From assembly GCA_031273485.1 (NCBI GenBank), contig JAISRS010000410.1, positions 1-5,749 of the forward strand: a stretch of 5,749 bases of DNA, in the 5' to 3' direction. The notes beneath the pieces are model-generated. The model saw only the letters and a list, made by a program, of their open reading frames with translations, made no database searches and had not been told where the DNA came from. The stretch is from Prevotellaceae bacterium (lineage in GTDB: Bacteria > Bacteroidota > Bacteroidia > Bacteroidales > UBA932). The position numbers and the translations under genes were made by a program. Positions 1-5,749 of the stretch are shown here, piece by piece. Numbering within the stretch: position 1 is the stretch's first letter; every line of letters starts with the position of its first letter.

Positions 1-17
1 ATTCAAAATTCAAAACT
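1..17 (+). repeat. Partial TTCAAAA heptamer array at the window edge
   Basis: Two tandem TTCAAAA heptamers occupy 2-8 and 9-15, followed by CT. The 16-base string at 2-17 is repeated exactly at 2078-2093, in the gap between the MBL gene and coaE. The array may continue left of the window. It lies just upstream of the probable cinA promoter. It belongs to the same TTNNNAA heptamer pattern seen at both ends of the cinA-coaE intergenic region. Confidence 0.6.
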
Positions 18-22
18 TATTG

Positions 23-30
23 TACTTTTG
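23..30 (+). promoter_or_regulatory. Putative Bacteroidota -7 promoter element for cinA
   Basis: TACTTTTG matches the Bacteroidota -7 consensus TAnnTTTG exactly and ends 21 bases before the cinA ATG, giving a short AT-rich leader. About 19 bases upstream, where a TTG-containing -33 element is expected, the sequence is the TTCAAAA repeat, which matches poorly. No Shine-Dalgarno sequence precedes the ATG, which is normal for this phylum. The call rests on one short motif in the right place. Confidence 0.45.
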
Positions 31-51
31 TCGAAAATTAATTAAATAATT

Positions 52-1314
52 ATGGTAGCAGAAATAATCACTATAGGAGATGAGATACTGATAGGTCAAA
101 TAATTGATACTAATTCGGCGTGGATAGCGACTCAGTTGAACGGGACAGGGATAAGGGTCAAAAGAATGACTTCCGTGTCGGACGACGCAATGGAGATAGA
201 AGAGGCTTTGGTACAGGCTAAGACAGGCTCGAAAATTATCCTGATAACGGGAGGACTTGGTCCAACAAACGACGATATTACAAAGAAAACGCTTGCACGC
301 TATTTTAATTGCACCGAAATGGTTTTGCACAAACCAACGCTGGAGTTTATCGAAACCCGCTGTGCAAAAAGAGGCATCGAGATGAACGAATTAAACAGAC
401 TTCAAGCCGAAGTCCCGGCATGTTGCACGGTTATACCCAACTGCAACGGAACAGCGCCGGGGATGTGGTTCGAAAAAGAGGGAATAATCTACGTGTCGAT
501 GCCCGGCGTGCCTGCCGAAATGAAAACAATGATGCCGGAGGTATTAAAACGTCTTCAACAAAAATTTACCTTACCTGCAATATTTCACAAAACACTTCTC
601 ACTTACGGGATTCCCGAATCGGAACTCGCTCTGAAAATCCATGAATGGGAAAATTCCCTGCCCGAAGAAATGTCGCCGGCATATTTGCCGAATATCGAAA
701 CAGGCGTGAAACTGCGACTGTCGATGATGAACGCCGCAACAGACGGAGATTTGTTAATCGAACAACAATTCAACAAATTAATCCCTGTTTTGGGGGACTG
801 TATATACGGATACGAACCGGAAACATTGGAGTCCGTTGTCGGCAAACTTCTAATCCGGCGACATGCAAGCGTATCAACCGCAGAATCGTGTACCGGCGGA
901 CGAATAGCGCATAAAATCACCGCAGTCCCCGGCAGTTCCGAGTATTTCAAAGGGGGCGTCGTGGCATACTCCAACGAAATGAAAATAAATATTCTGGGCG
1001 TCAATCCGGATGATATAAAAAAGTTTGGAGCCGTTAGTCCTGAAATCGCTTTACAAATGGCTGAAGGCGCCCGCAAAATATCAAATTCCGACTATGCCGT
1101 CGCTACCACAGGAATCGCCGGACCCACAGGAGGAACAGCAGATAAACCCGTTGGATTGTGCTGGTTCGGAATCGCCACACCAAACGAAACAAAAACATTC
1201 TCCCGCCATTTTGTCATGGACAGATTAGGAAATATCGCCGCCGCTTCTTCCGTAGCGCTTAATGAGCTGAGACTGATTATGAATTATCAATTAAAAATTA
1301 AAAATTACGAATGA
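52..1314 (+). CDS. cinA: CinA family protein: MPT-binding-like domain plus nicotinamide mononucleotide deamidase domain
   Basis: A full-length 420-residue CinA with both classical domains. Residues about 4-170 form the MoaB/MogA-like (molybdopterin-binding, COG1058) domain, with GDEIL at 9-13 and TGGLGPTNDD at 66-75. In CinA proteins this part carries an ADP-ribose pyrophosphatase activity. Residues about 258-410 are the PncC domain, with AESCTGG at 277-283 (its serine is the expected catalytic residue) and TTGIAGPTGG at 352-361. PncC converts NMN to nicotinate mononucleotide for NAD recycling in the cytoplasm. The ATG at 52 places the first beta-strand (EIITIGDE) immediately after the start, as in the family. 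A natural end would be near residue 410. The last ten or so residues (NYQLKIKNYE) are encoded by the TTNNNAA heptamer array and look like an accidental extension. The gene stands alone on this strand, convergent with coaE. The competence/damage name is historical and says little about function here. Confidence 0.96.
   Translation: MVAEIITIGDEILIGQIIDTNSAWIATQLNGTGIRVKRMTSVSDDAMEIEEALVQAKTGSKIILITGGLGPTNDDITKKTLARYFNCTEMVLHKPTLEFIETRCAKRGIEMNELNRLQAEVPACCTVIPNCNGTAPGMWFEKEGIIYVSMPGVPAEMKTMMPEVLKRLQQKFTLPAIFHKTLLTYGIPESELALKIHEWENSLPEEMSPAYLPNIETGVKLRLSMMNAATDGDLLIEQQFNKLIPVLGDCIYGYEPETLESVVGKLLIRRHASVSTAESCTGGRIAHKITAVPGSSEYFKGGVVAYSNEMKINILGVNPDDIKKFGAVSPEIALQMAEGARKISNSDYAVATTGIAGPTGGTADKPVGLCWFGIATPNETKTFSRHFVMDRLGNIAAASSVALNELRLIMNYQLKIKNYE
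1277..1311 (+). repeat. Left TTNNNAA heptamer array (five units), inverted partner of 1457-1484
   Basis: Five consecutive heptamers fit TTNNNAA: TTATGAA, TTATCAA, TTAAAAA, TTAAAAA and TTACGAA. The segment 1282-1311 matches the reverse complement of 1457-1486 at 28 of 30 positions, including a perfect 19-base block (1282-1300 against 1468-1486). The array lies inside the 3' end of cinA and encodes its last residues. The TGA stop follows directly at 1312-1314. Sharing the same heptamer order with the right copy argues for duplication and inversion, not chance AT richness. Confidence 0.75.
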
Positions 1315-1320
1315 GAGAGC

Positions 1321-1425
1321 GTCTTTAAGGGGTTTAAGGTCTAAGGGGTCTAAGGGGTCTAAGGGGTCTAAGGGGTTTAAGGTCTTTAAGGACTTTAAGG
1401 TCTTTAAAGTCCTTAAAGTCCTTAA
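1321..1425. repeat. Degenerate 9-bp tandem repeat array between the convergent genes cinA and coaE
   Basis: About twelve units with a 9-bp period fill this stretch. The units shift along the array: GTCTTTAAG and GGGTTTAAG, then four perfect copies of GTCTAAGGG (1339-1374), a 7-base unit GTTTAAG (1375-1381), then GTCTTTAAG, GACTTTAAG, GTCTTTAAA, GTCCTTAAA and a partial GTCCTTAA. The later units are close to reverse complements of the earlier ones (CTTTAAG against CTTAAAG), which creates the palindrome at 1386-1425. No gene start or credible coding frame lies in this gap, so I read it as non-coding. The remaining gap, 1426-1456, holds nothing I recognise. Confidence 0.85.
1386..1425. terminator. 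40-bp near-perfect palindrome, possible bidirectional transcription end
   Basis: The 20 bases at 1386-1405 are the reverse complement of 1406-1425 except for one pair (T at 1401 opposite T at 1410). The centre is TTTAAA. Transcribed from either strand it would fold into a long hairpin, and it sits between the 3' ends of convergent genes, so a role in ending both transcripts is plausible. No T-run follows directly on either strand (the nearest is a TTTT at 1438-1441 on the + strand), so it is not a textbook intrinsic terminator. The palindrome is observed; termination is inferred. Confidence 0.45.
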
Positions 1426-1456
1426 TAGTAATAAGGATTTTCTTTGCTGCGATTCC

Positions 1457-1484
1457 TTCGTAATTCGTAATTTTTAATTGATAA
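1457..1484 (-). repeat. Right TTNNNAA heptamer array (four units), inverted partner of 1277-1311
   Basis: Read on the - strand this is TTATCAA, TTAAAAA, TTACGAA, TTACGAA. It is the inverted counterpart of the array at the end of cinA, with 28 of 30 bases matching when extended to 1486. It covers the last two codons and the TAA stop of coaE. The two arrays therefore face each other across the 9-bp repeat and palindrome, and together span about 205 bp. Confidence 0.75.
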
Positions 1485-2055
1485 TTAACTTCCGGTGTAT
1501 TTCCAGAACTTGCGGCAGGACGAGTGTTGTATCATCGTTCAGGATATTGTAGTCGGACAGTTTGATTTTTATTTTGTCGGACAATTGAGCCTTGATGCGT
1601 TGCGTGATGTTTGTTGTTCCGCGGGCTAAAGCCCTTTCGATTTTCACGTTTTCGGGCGCCCATACATTTATTATTACGTCGAACAGATTTTCCATTTTAG
1701 CCTCGTAGAGTATGGCGGCTTCGTGAATTACGTATGGAACGCCGGAAGGAAGAGCGAGCAGGTATCTGTGAAAATCGTTTATCACCGCCGGATGCACAAG
1801 TGAATTGATTTTGTTCAGATTTTCAGCGTTCGAGAATATTATTTCGGCAAGTTTCCGTCTGTTCAGTTTTCCTTCGGAATCATACAAATCCTGTCCCCAG
1901 AGCAGTTTCAGTTTATTTTGAAGGTCTTTATCGGTATCATAAAGATTTTTTGCCGCAAGGTCTGCCTGATAAACAGGAATACCCAATGCTGCAAATATCC
2001 GGCAAACGATACTTTTACCGCTGCCTATGCCGCCTGTGAGTCCTATCTTTAACAT
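1474..2055 (-). CDS. coaE: Dephospho-CoA kinase
   Basis: CoaE phosphorylates the ribose 3'-hydroxyl of dephospho-CoA with ATP, the last step of coenzyme A synthesis, in the cytoplasm. The 193-residue product is a normal length for the family. It has the P-loop GLTGGIGSGKS at residues 5-15, the acidic YQAD segment at 29-32, LVHPAV at 86-91 and EAAILYEA at 112-119, in the place of the usual PLLFE motif. The lid-region pattern follows with R141, R145, QRIKAQLSD (152-160) and SDYNILND (167-174). The ATG at 2055 is four codons before the P-loop strand, as expected. The gene starts 37 bp after the MBL gene and is probably co-transcribed with it. That gap contains a TTCAAAA repeat. The final asparagine and the TAA stop lie within the right heptamer array, but the protein does not look truncated. 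Confidence 0.95.
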   Translation of the reverse strand: MLKIGLTGGIGSGKSIVCRIFAALGIPVYQADLAAKNLYDTDKDLQNKLKLLWGQDLYDSEGKLNRRKLAEIIFSNAENLNKINSLVHPAVINDFHRYLLALPSGVPYVIHEAAILYEAKMENLFDVIINVWAPENVKIERALARGTTNITQRIKAQLSDKIKIKLSDYNILNDDTTLVLPQVLEIHRKLIIN

Positions 2056-2077
2056 TTCAGTTATTCATTAATTATTG

Positions 2078-2104
2078 TTCAAAATTCAAAACTCAAAATT
2101 CAAC
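2078..2104 (+). repeat. TTCAAAA heptamer array spanning the MBL-coaE junction
   Basis: The units are TTCAAAA, TTCAAAA, CTCAAAA and a partial TTCAAC. The first 16 bases (2078-2093) are identical to 2-17. The array covers the last codons and TGA stop (2093-2095) of the MBL gene and reaches into the leader of coaE. It is a third location for the TTNNNAA heptamer pattern, again at a gene 3' end. Confidence 0.7.
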
Positions 2105-2854
2105 CCTTAGCCCGTCGTATGCAAGATGAGCGTTCGGGGGTAATTCTTTTTCAACCTCTTTGTGAAGACCCATTTGATGGGATATATGAGTGAGATAGAC
2201 CGTCTGCGCTTCGGTTTTTTGCGCAACCTTCAGGGCTTGCGACAGGGAGAAATGTGAAAGGTGCGTTTTTTTCCTGAGAGCGTTTATAACAAGAGTTTTG
2301 CACCGTAAAATCTTTCGTTTTTCCTTCGCATATATTCTGTTGGCGTCGGTGATATAAACCAAATCTGCAATGCGAAAACCCAGTATCGGCAATTGATGAT
2401 GATACACCCTTATCGGCGTGATTTCAACATCGCCGATAAAAAACGGACTGCTTAATATTTCGTTGAGCTTCATTTCCGGAACTCCCGGGTAGGGATTTTC
2501 TTTAAAGGCATAAAAATATTCGCAGCAGACCGCATTCAGCACCCTTTGTTCGGCATATATGTCAACCGGTTTTTGGGTCAGATAATTCAACGCTCTCACA
2601 TCGTCCAAGCCCCCGATATGGTCTTTATGTTCGTGCGTCAGCAGGATAGCGTCAAGTTTTGTGATATTTTCCCGCAGCAGCTGCTGTCGGAAATCAGGAC
2701 CGGCGTCTATCAGTATCACCTTACCGGCGACCTCCACCAGCGCCGACGTCCTCAGACGTTTGTCTTTCGATTCTGCGGAACGGCAAACCTCGCACCGGCA
2801 ACCAATAACAGGCACTCCCTGCGACGTTCCGGTTCCTAAAAATGTTATTTTCAT
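2093..2854 (-). CDS. PhnP-like metallo-beta-lactamase-fold hydrolase (probable phosphodiesterase)
   Basis: A 253-residue cytoplasmic MBL-fold protein of the PhnP type. It opens with GTGTSQGVP (7-15), then has the metal motif THEHKDH (H74, H76, D78, H79), H153 in YHHQLPILG, D170 in YITDAN, H201 in HFSLSQA and H223 in LTHISH. These match, by my recollection of E. coli PhnP, the ligands of its two-metal active site. The extra zinc site also appears present: C19, C21 and C24 in GCRCEVC, with H226. PhnP opens 5-phosphoribosyl 1,2-cyclic phosphate during phosphonate breakdown, but no other phn gene is nearby, so the substrate here may be a different cyclic phosphate or phosphodiester. The gene lies between rimO (55 bp upstream) and coaE (37 bp downstream). 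The ATG at 2854 gives the normal family start. The family placement is firm; the substrate is unknown. Confidence 0.88.
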   Translation of the reverse strand: MKITFLGTGTSQGVPVIGCRCEVCRSAESKDKRLRTSALVEVAGKVILIDAGPDFRQQLLRENITKLDAILLTHEHKDHIGGLDDVRALNYLTQKPVDIYAEQRVLNAVCCEYFYAFKENPYPGVPEMKLNEILSSPFFIGDVEITPIRVYHHQLPILGFRIADLVYITDANRIYAKEKRKILRCKTLVINALRKKTHLSHFSLSQALKVAQKTEAQTVYLTHISHQMGLHKEVEKELPPNAHLAYDGLRVEF

Positions 2855-2909
2855 AATTCCATGTTTTAAATATGTATGTTTACTAACTTACTGAATTTCG
2901 ACAAACCCG

Positions 2910-4211
2910 CTAATCAATCTCCGCATACAGGTCATAATCGCCGGTTGCGGTGATTCGGGCTTTCACAAAATCTCCGGGCATCAACAGCGAACTCTTCCAG
3001 TCTTTTCTGATCAGAACCTCCTGATCTATTTCCGGAGAATCGTGTTCCGAGCGGCATATAACAAACCGGTCTTCAAGCCTGTCAACAATAACGGTAAGAG
3101 ATTGCCCCCGTTTGCCGGCGTTGATTTCCGTCGAAATTTTCTGTTGCATTTCCATGATTTCATTGGCTCGCGCCGATTTCTGTTTCTTACTTATTTCATC
3201 TCTGAAATTCCTTGCCGAATATGTTCCTTCTTCTTCGGAATACGGAAAAACGCCCAAACGCTCGAAACGAGCCTTTTCGACAAACTGTTTCAATTCGTCG
3301 AAAGCCCCCTGGGATTCCCCCGGATGCCCCGTCAGCAAGGTAGTTCGCAGAGCGATGCCGGGTACCGTTTTGCGCAGACGTTCAATCAACCGGTAAGTTT
3401 CCTCAGCCGTTATGCCGCGTCGCATATTTTTCAGCACCCCGTTGTTGATATGCTGAAACGGAATATCCAGATACTTGCATATTTTAGGATTATCCCTCAT
3501 TTCGTGCATCAAATCTTCGGGAAAAGCCGCCGGATAGGCATAATGCAACCGGATCCACTTTATGCCTTCAACGGTTGACAGGCGGTTCAGCAAATCGGCA
3601 ATCCGCCGTTTTTTGTATAAATCCAAGCCATAACAGGTGGAATCCTGAGCTATTATGAGCAATTCTTTGACGCCCGATTCGGCTAATTTGCGGGTTTGCG
3701 ACATCAGCGTTTCCATCGGCACCGATACGTGTTTGCCTCTTATTGCCGGTATTGCGCAGTAGCCGCATCCCCGGTCGCAGCCTTCCGATATTTTCAGATA
3801 GGCATAATGCGAAGGAGTTGTAACGATTCGTTCGCCCACAAGTTCATCCTTGAAATTGCCTCCAATAGCTCGAATTATTTCTTTCAGATTTTTTGCTCCG
3901 AAAAATTCATCGACCTCCGGGATTTCATCTTTCAATGCCGCCTTATATCGTTCCGACAGACATCCGAACACGAACAGCCGCTCTATGATGCCCGCTCTTT
4001 TGGCTTGCGCAAAATTCAGAATCACGTTTATGGATTCTTCCTTGGCGGCGTCGATAAAGCCGCAGGTGTTAATAATTACCGTTTTCGACGATTCGTCGTT
4101 GGAATCATGCACAACCTCAAAACTGTTGCCGGAAAGCTGGGCTATCAGATATTCCGAATCCACAATATTCTTTGAACAGCCCAAAGTAACTATGTTGACC
4201 TTGTTTCTCAA
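2910..4211 (-). CDS. rimO: Ribosomal protein uS12 methylthiotransferase RimO (TTG start)
   Basis: RimO is a radical-SAM enzyme that adds a methylthio group to the conserved aspartate of ribosomal protein S12. The 433-residue product shows all three parts. The N-terminal UPF0004 domain has cluster cysteines C12 (LGCSKN), C50 (NTCGF) and C84 (FGCLSERY). The radical-SAM domain has C145, C149 and C152 in EGCDRGCGYCAIP. A C-terminal TRAM domain covers about 370-432. LGCSKNIVDSE and SEGCDRGCGYCAIPAIRG fit RimO better than the tRNA-modifying paralogue MiaB. The start must be TTG at 4211: the frame has a stop about 30 bases upstream, no ATG or GTG lies between, and the next internal ATG (residue 166) would remove both clusters. 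The gene follows the nucleotidase by 34 bp and precedes the MBL gene by 55 bp on the same strand. Confidence 0.96.
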   Translation of the reverse strand: MRNKVNIVTLGCSKNIVDSEYLIAQLSGNSFEVVHDSNDESSKTVIINTCGFIDAAKEESINVILNFAQAKRAGIIERLFVFGCLSERYKAALKDEIPEVDEFFGAKNLKEIIRAIGGNFKDELVGERIVTTPSHYAYLKISEGCDRGCGYCAIPAIRGKHVSVPMETLMSQTRKLAESGVKELLIIAQDSTCYGLDLYKKRRIADLLNRLSTVEGIKWIRLHYAYPAAFPEDLMHEMRDNPKICKYLDIPFQHINNGVLKNMRRGITAEETYRLIERLRKTVPGIALRTTLLTGHPGESQGAFDELKQFVEKARFERLGVFPYSEEEGTYSARNFRDEISKKQKSARANEIMEMQQKISTEINAGKRGQSLTVIVDRLEDRFVICRSEHDSPEIDQEVLIRKDWKSSLLMPGDFVKARITATGDYDLYAEID

Positions 4212-4245
4212 TGTGTTTTCAATTATAATATGCTGCGTTTAATTA

Positions 4246-5646
4246 TCAAAAAATAACCCTGTCGGGGACATTCCGGTAATCAATCCTGCCGACCTTTTTT
4301 ATATACTCAATCAATACGTTTGATGTGGTAACGTTCAACGATTCGCCGGCGTCTTCGTGGGCAAATTTATATTTCGAATAAATATAGCTGTTCATTCCGA
4401 CGTTATATTTTTTCGACCGGTTCAATTCCGCTCCCGTTTTATCAACGATTTTGACTGATTTTTTCTTTTTCTCGGAGCTTATCGTGCAACTGATACCGGA
4501 AACAAGCATATCGCGATAATTCCTGAGTATAAACTTTTCGATTTCCTCATAACTCATCCTGATTTTCACAACCTCATTCTCGAACGGATCGAGGGCATAC
4601 ACGGTGTTGACGCTTATATCTCCCTTAGGAATAGCGCTCATGCGCACCCCTCCGCGATTCTGGAACGCAATGTCCAAATCCAGCATTTCCGTTAAGGCGT
4701 CAGTCATCAAAGCCCCAAGTTTCTGTTTGCCCGATATTCTTGCAACCGCCTGTCCGATGACCCTGCTGCCCGTGTCATGTTCCTTATAATAATCCACAAT
4801 CTGTTTAACCTCCAAATCCTCCTCCGTCAGTTTATCCAGATCGATCAATTTATTTGTTTTACTTACAATCTTCCCGTTTTTGACGGATATTCTTGTTTCT
4901 CCCGCATATTTCAGTTTCGACGACGCCTGCGTTATCAAAACTCCGTTTTTAATCATTCCGCCGTCGATTTTGGTATGCGAATGTCCTCCCAGAATCACAT
5001 CAATATCGGGATATTTTTCGGCGATATTCACATCCCAGTCCACCCCCGTGTGAGCTAAAAGCACAAAGACATCACTGTTTTTCAGAAAATAATATTTTTC
5101 GACGGTTTTTTTCGGGGCTTCAAATTTCAGTCCCGCCACCCTGTCGGGATGCACCGCCGGAATCCCCCCCGAACCCACTTCAACCAGACTTAATACCGAC
5201 ATGGAAACTCCATTAACGTGAAATATCTTATAAGGTTCCAGAGGTTTCAGCGTCGATTCGTCGCCAAATTGAATATTGGCGCAGATAAACTGAAATGCAG
5301 CGTCTTTTATCCTTTTATTCAACGTCTCCTGCCCATAATCGAACTCGTGGTTACCGACTGAACTCAAACAGTAACCGACCTTATTCATTATATCCACAAT
5401 GGGGTAACCCTTTTCGGGATACATGTCCACTAACGGATTTCCCGAAAACAAATCGCCGTTGCTGAACAAAAACGTATTTGGATTTTCCGCCTTTATCCGT
5501 TTATAATAAGCCGACAGTTTGGGGAAATTGTCAATACTTCCGTGCATGTCGTTTGTGCATAAAATAATTATCTCCGCATCTTTTCCGCATGAGGCAAAAA
5601 ACAGTGCGAAGAATAATATCTTGAGGTAAAATCTGCAATTTTTCAT
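4246..5646 (-). CDS. Lipoprotein bifunctional metallophosphatase / 5'-nucleotidase (UshA-like)
   Basis: From the ATG at 5646 the product is 466 residues. It begins with a lipoprotein signal: a hydrophobic stretch (YLKILFFALFFAS) ending at C20. The metallophosphatase domain (about 25-260) carries TNDMHG (D33, H35), NGDLFSG (D65), GNHEFD (N99, H100), H199 in LAHTG and GGHSH (H222, H224), the full two-metal ligand set. The 5'-nucleotidase C-terminal domain (about 295-455) has TDAL at 315-318, QNRGGVR at 329-335 and DPFENEV at 353-359, the substrate-binding signatures. Such enzymes remove phosphate from nucleotides or related esters outside the cytoplasm. The residues after the cysteine (GKDAE) resemble the Bacteroidota surface-lipoprotein export signal. 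A longer in-frame TTG start at 5694 is possible but would put 16 polar residues before the signal peptide, so 5646 is preferred. It is the first of four closely spaced same-strand genes. The exact substrate cannot be read from sequence. Confidence 0.92.
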   Translation of the reverse strand: MKNCRFYLKILFFALFFASCGKDAEIIILCTNDMHGSIDNFPKLSAYYKRIKAENPNTFLFSNGDLFSGNPLVDMYPEKGYPIVDIMNKVGYCLSSVGNHEFDYGQETLNKRIKDAAFQFICANIQFGDESTLKPLEPYKIFHVNGVSMSVLSLVEVGSGGIPAVHPDRVAGLKFEAPKKTVEKYYFLKNSDVFVLLAHTGVDWDVNIAEKYPDIDVILGGHSHTKIDGGMIKNGVLITQASSKLKYAGETRISVKNGKIVSKTNKLIDLDKLTEEDLEVKQIVDYYKEHDTGSRVIGQAVARISGKQKLGALMTDALTEMLDLDIAFQNRGGVRMSAIPKGDISVNTVYALDPFENEVVKIRMSYEEIEKFILRNYRDMLVSGISCTISSEKKKKSVKIVDKTGAELNRSKKYNVGMNSYIYSKYKFAHEDAGESLNVTTSNVLIEYIKKVGRIDYRNVPDRVIF

Positions 5647-5749
5647 AATACCGCTACAGTTTGAAGATAAGCGGTTCTTTTTATTTACAAACAATTTGCT
5701 TCCTTCCTGCAGCGCGCCGTCGATATCCGTCTCGTTGCCGAATCTGTCC
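5647..5749 (-). other. Open frame running from the window edge into the nucleotidase gene; possible end of an upstream gene
   Basis: The - strand frame of the nucleotidase has no stop codon between its ATG and the window edge. The outer 18 codons (starting DRFGNETDID and ending QEGSK) are GC-rich at the third position and read like protein, while the other two - strand frames read like shadow translations. This may be the tail of an upstream gene that shares or overlaps the frame, a frameshifted gene end (a TAG lies one base out of frame just before the ATG), or chance. I do not recognise the residues. The complementary + strand frame is also open, so even the strand is uncertain. Confidence 0.3.

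Noticed and set aside
603..1076. A 157-codon open frame on the - strand opposite cinA
   Set aside because: It is antisense to the conserved PncC region of cinA, with no motif or initiation context of its own.
1321..1425. A CRISPR array
   Set aside because: The units are 9 bp and directly adjacent, with no unique spacers and no cas genes in the window.
2855..2909. A promoter or terminator in the rimO-MBL gap
   Set aside because: I found no TAnnTTTG element on the - strand and no convincing hairpin. Read-through from rimO is the simpler view.
3042..3578. A 178-codon open frame on the + strand opposite rimO, and other long + strand frames at 3696-4175 and 3850-4242
   Set aside because: They lie wholly or almost wholly over rimO, whose motifs are complete and conserved. 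Their translations are rich in Phe, Arg and Ser without recognisable motifs, typical of antisense shadow frames.
5662..5691. A possible promoter for the nucleotidase on the - strand: TTTG, 18 bases, then TATCTTCA
   Set aside because: The -7 part differs from TAnnTTTG at two of six fixed positions and the leader would be only about ten bases. It is too weak to list as a feature.
5647..5694. The longer nucleotidase starting at TTG 5694
   Set aside because: It would place 16 polar residues before a clear lipoprotein signal peptide that begins normally at the ATG at 5646.

Overview
The window reads as an ordinary chromosomal segment of a member of the Bacteroidota, most likely Bacteroidales. The evidence is the TAnnTTTG-type promoter element ahead of the first gene, the absence of Shine-Dalgarno sequences before every start codon, a lipoprotein whose residues after the cysteine resemble the Bacteroidota surface-export signal, and AT-rich intergenic heptamer repeats. 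This assignment rests on general features, not on a database match.

Layout: cinA lies alone on the + strand (52-1314). Four genes lie on the - strand, read right to left: a lipoprotein 5'-nucleotidase/metallophosphatase (start 5646, end 4246), rimO (4211-2910), a PhnP-like metallo-beta-lactamase-fold hydrolase (2854-2093) and coaE (2055-1474). The gaps between them are only 34, 55 and 37 bp, so they may form one transcription unit. It converges on cinA. The two sides meet in a 159-bp intergenic region (1315-1473) made almost wholly of repeats: a degenerate 9-bp tandem array ending in a 40-bp near-perfect palindrome, flanked by two inverted arrays of TTNNNAA heptamers. Related heptamers occur at 2-15 and 2078-2104.

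The genes are mostly housekeeping. CinA combines a molybdopterin-binding-like domain with an NMN deamidase domain (pyridine nucleotide recycling). CoaE makes coenzyme A, RimO modifies ribosomal protein S12, and the lipoprotein probably dephosphorylates nucleotides or related phosphate esters outside the cytoplasm. The MBL protein keeps all PhnP-type metal ligands but has no phosphonate genes beside it. Several of these act on nucleotide or phosphate-ester substrates, but I see no dedicated pathway linking them.

I found no mobile-element gene, CRISPR array, RNA gene, toxin-antitoxin pair or unknown multi-gene system. The most unusual content is the repeat architecture between cinA and coaE and the fact that the repeats encode the ends of neighbouring genes.
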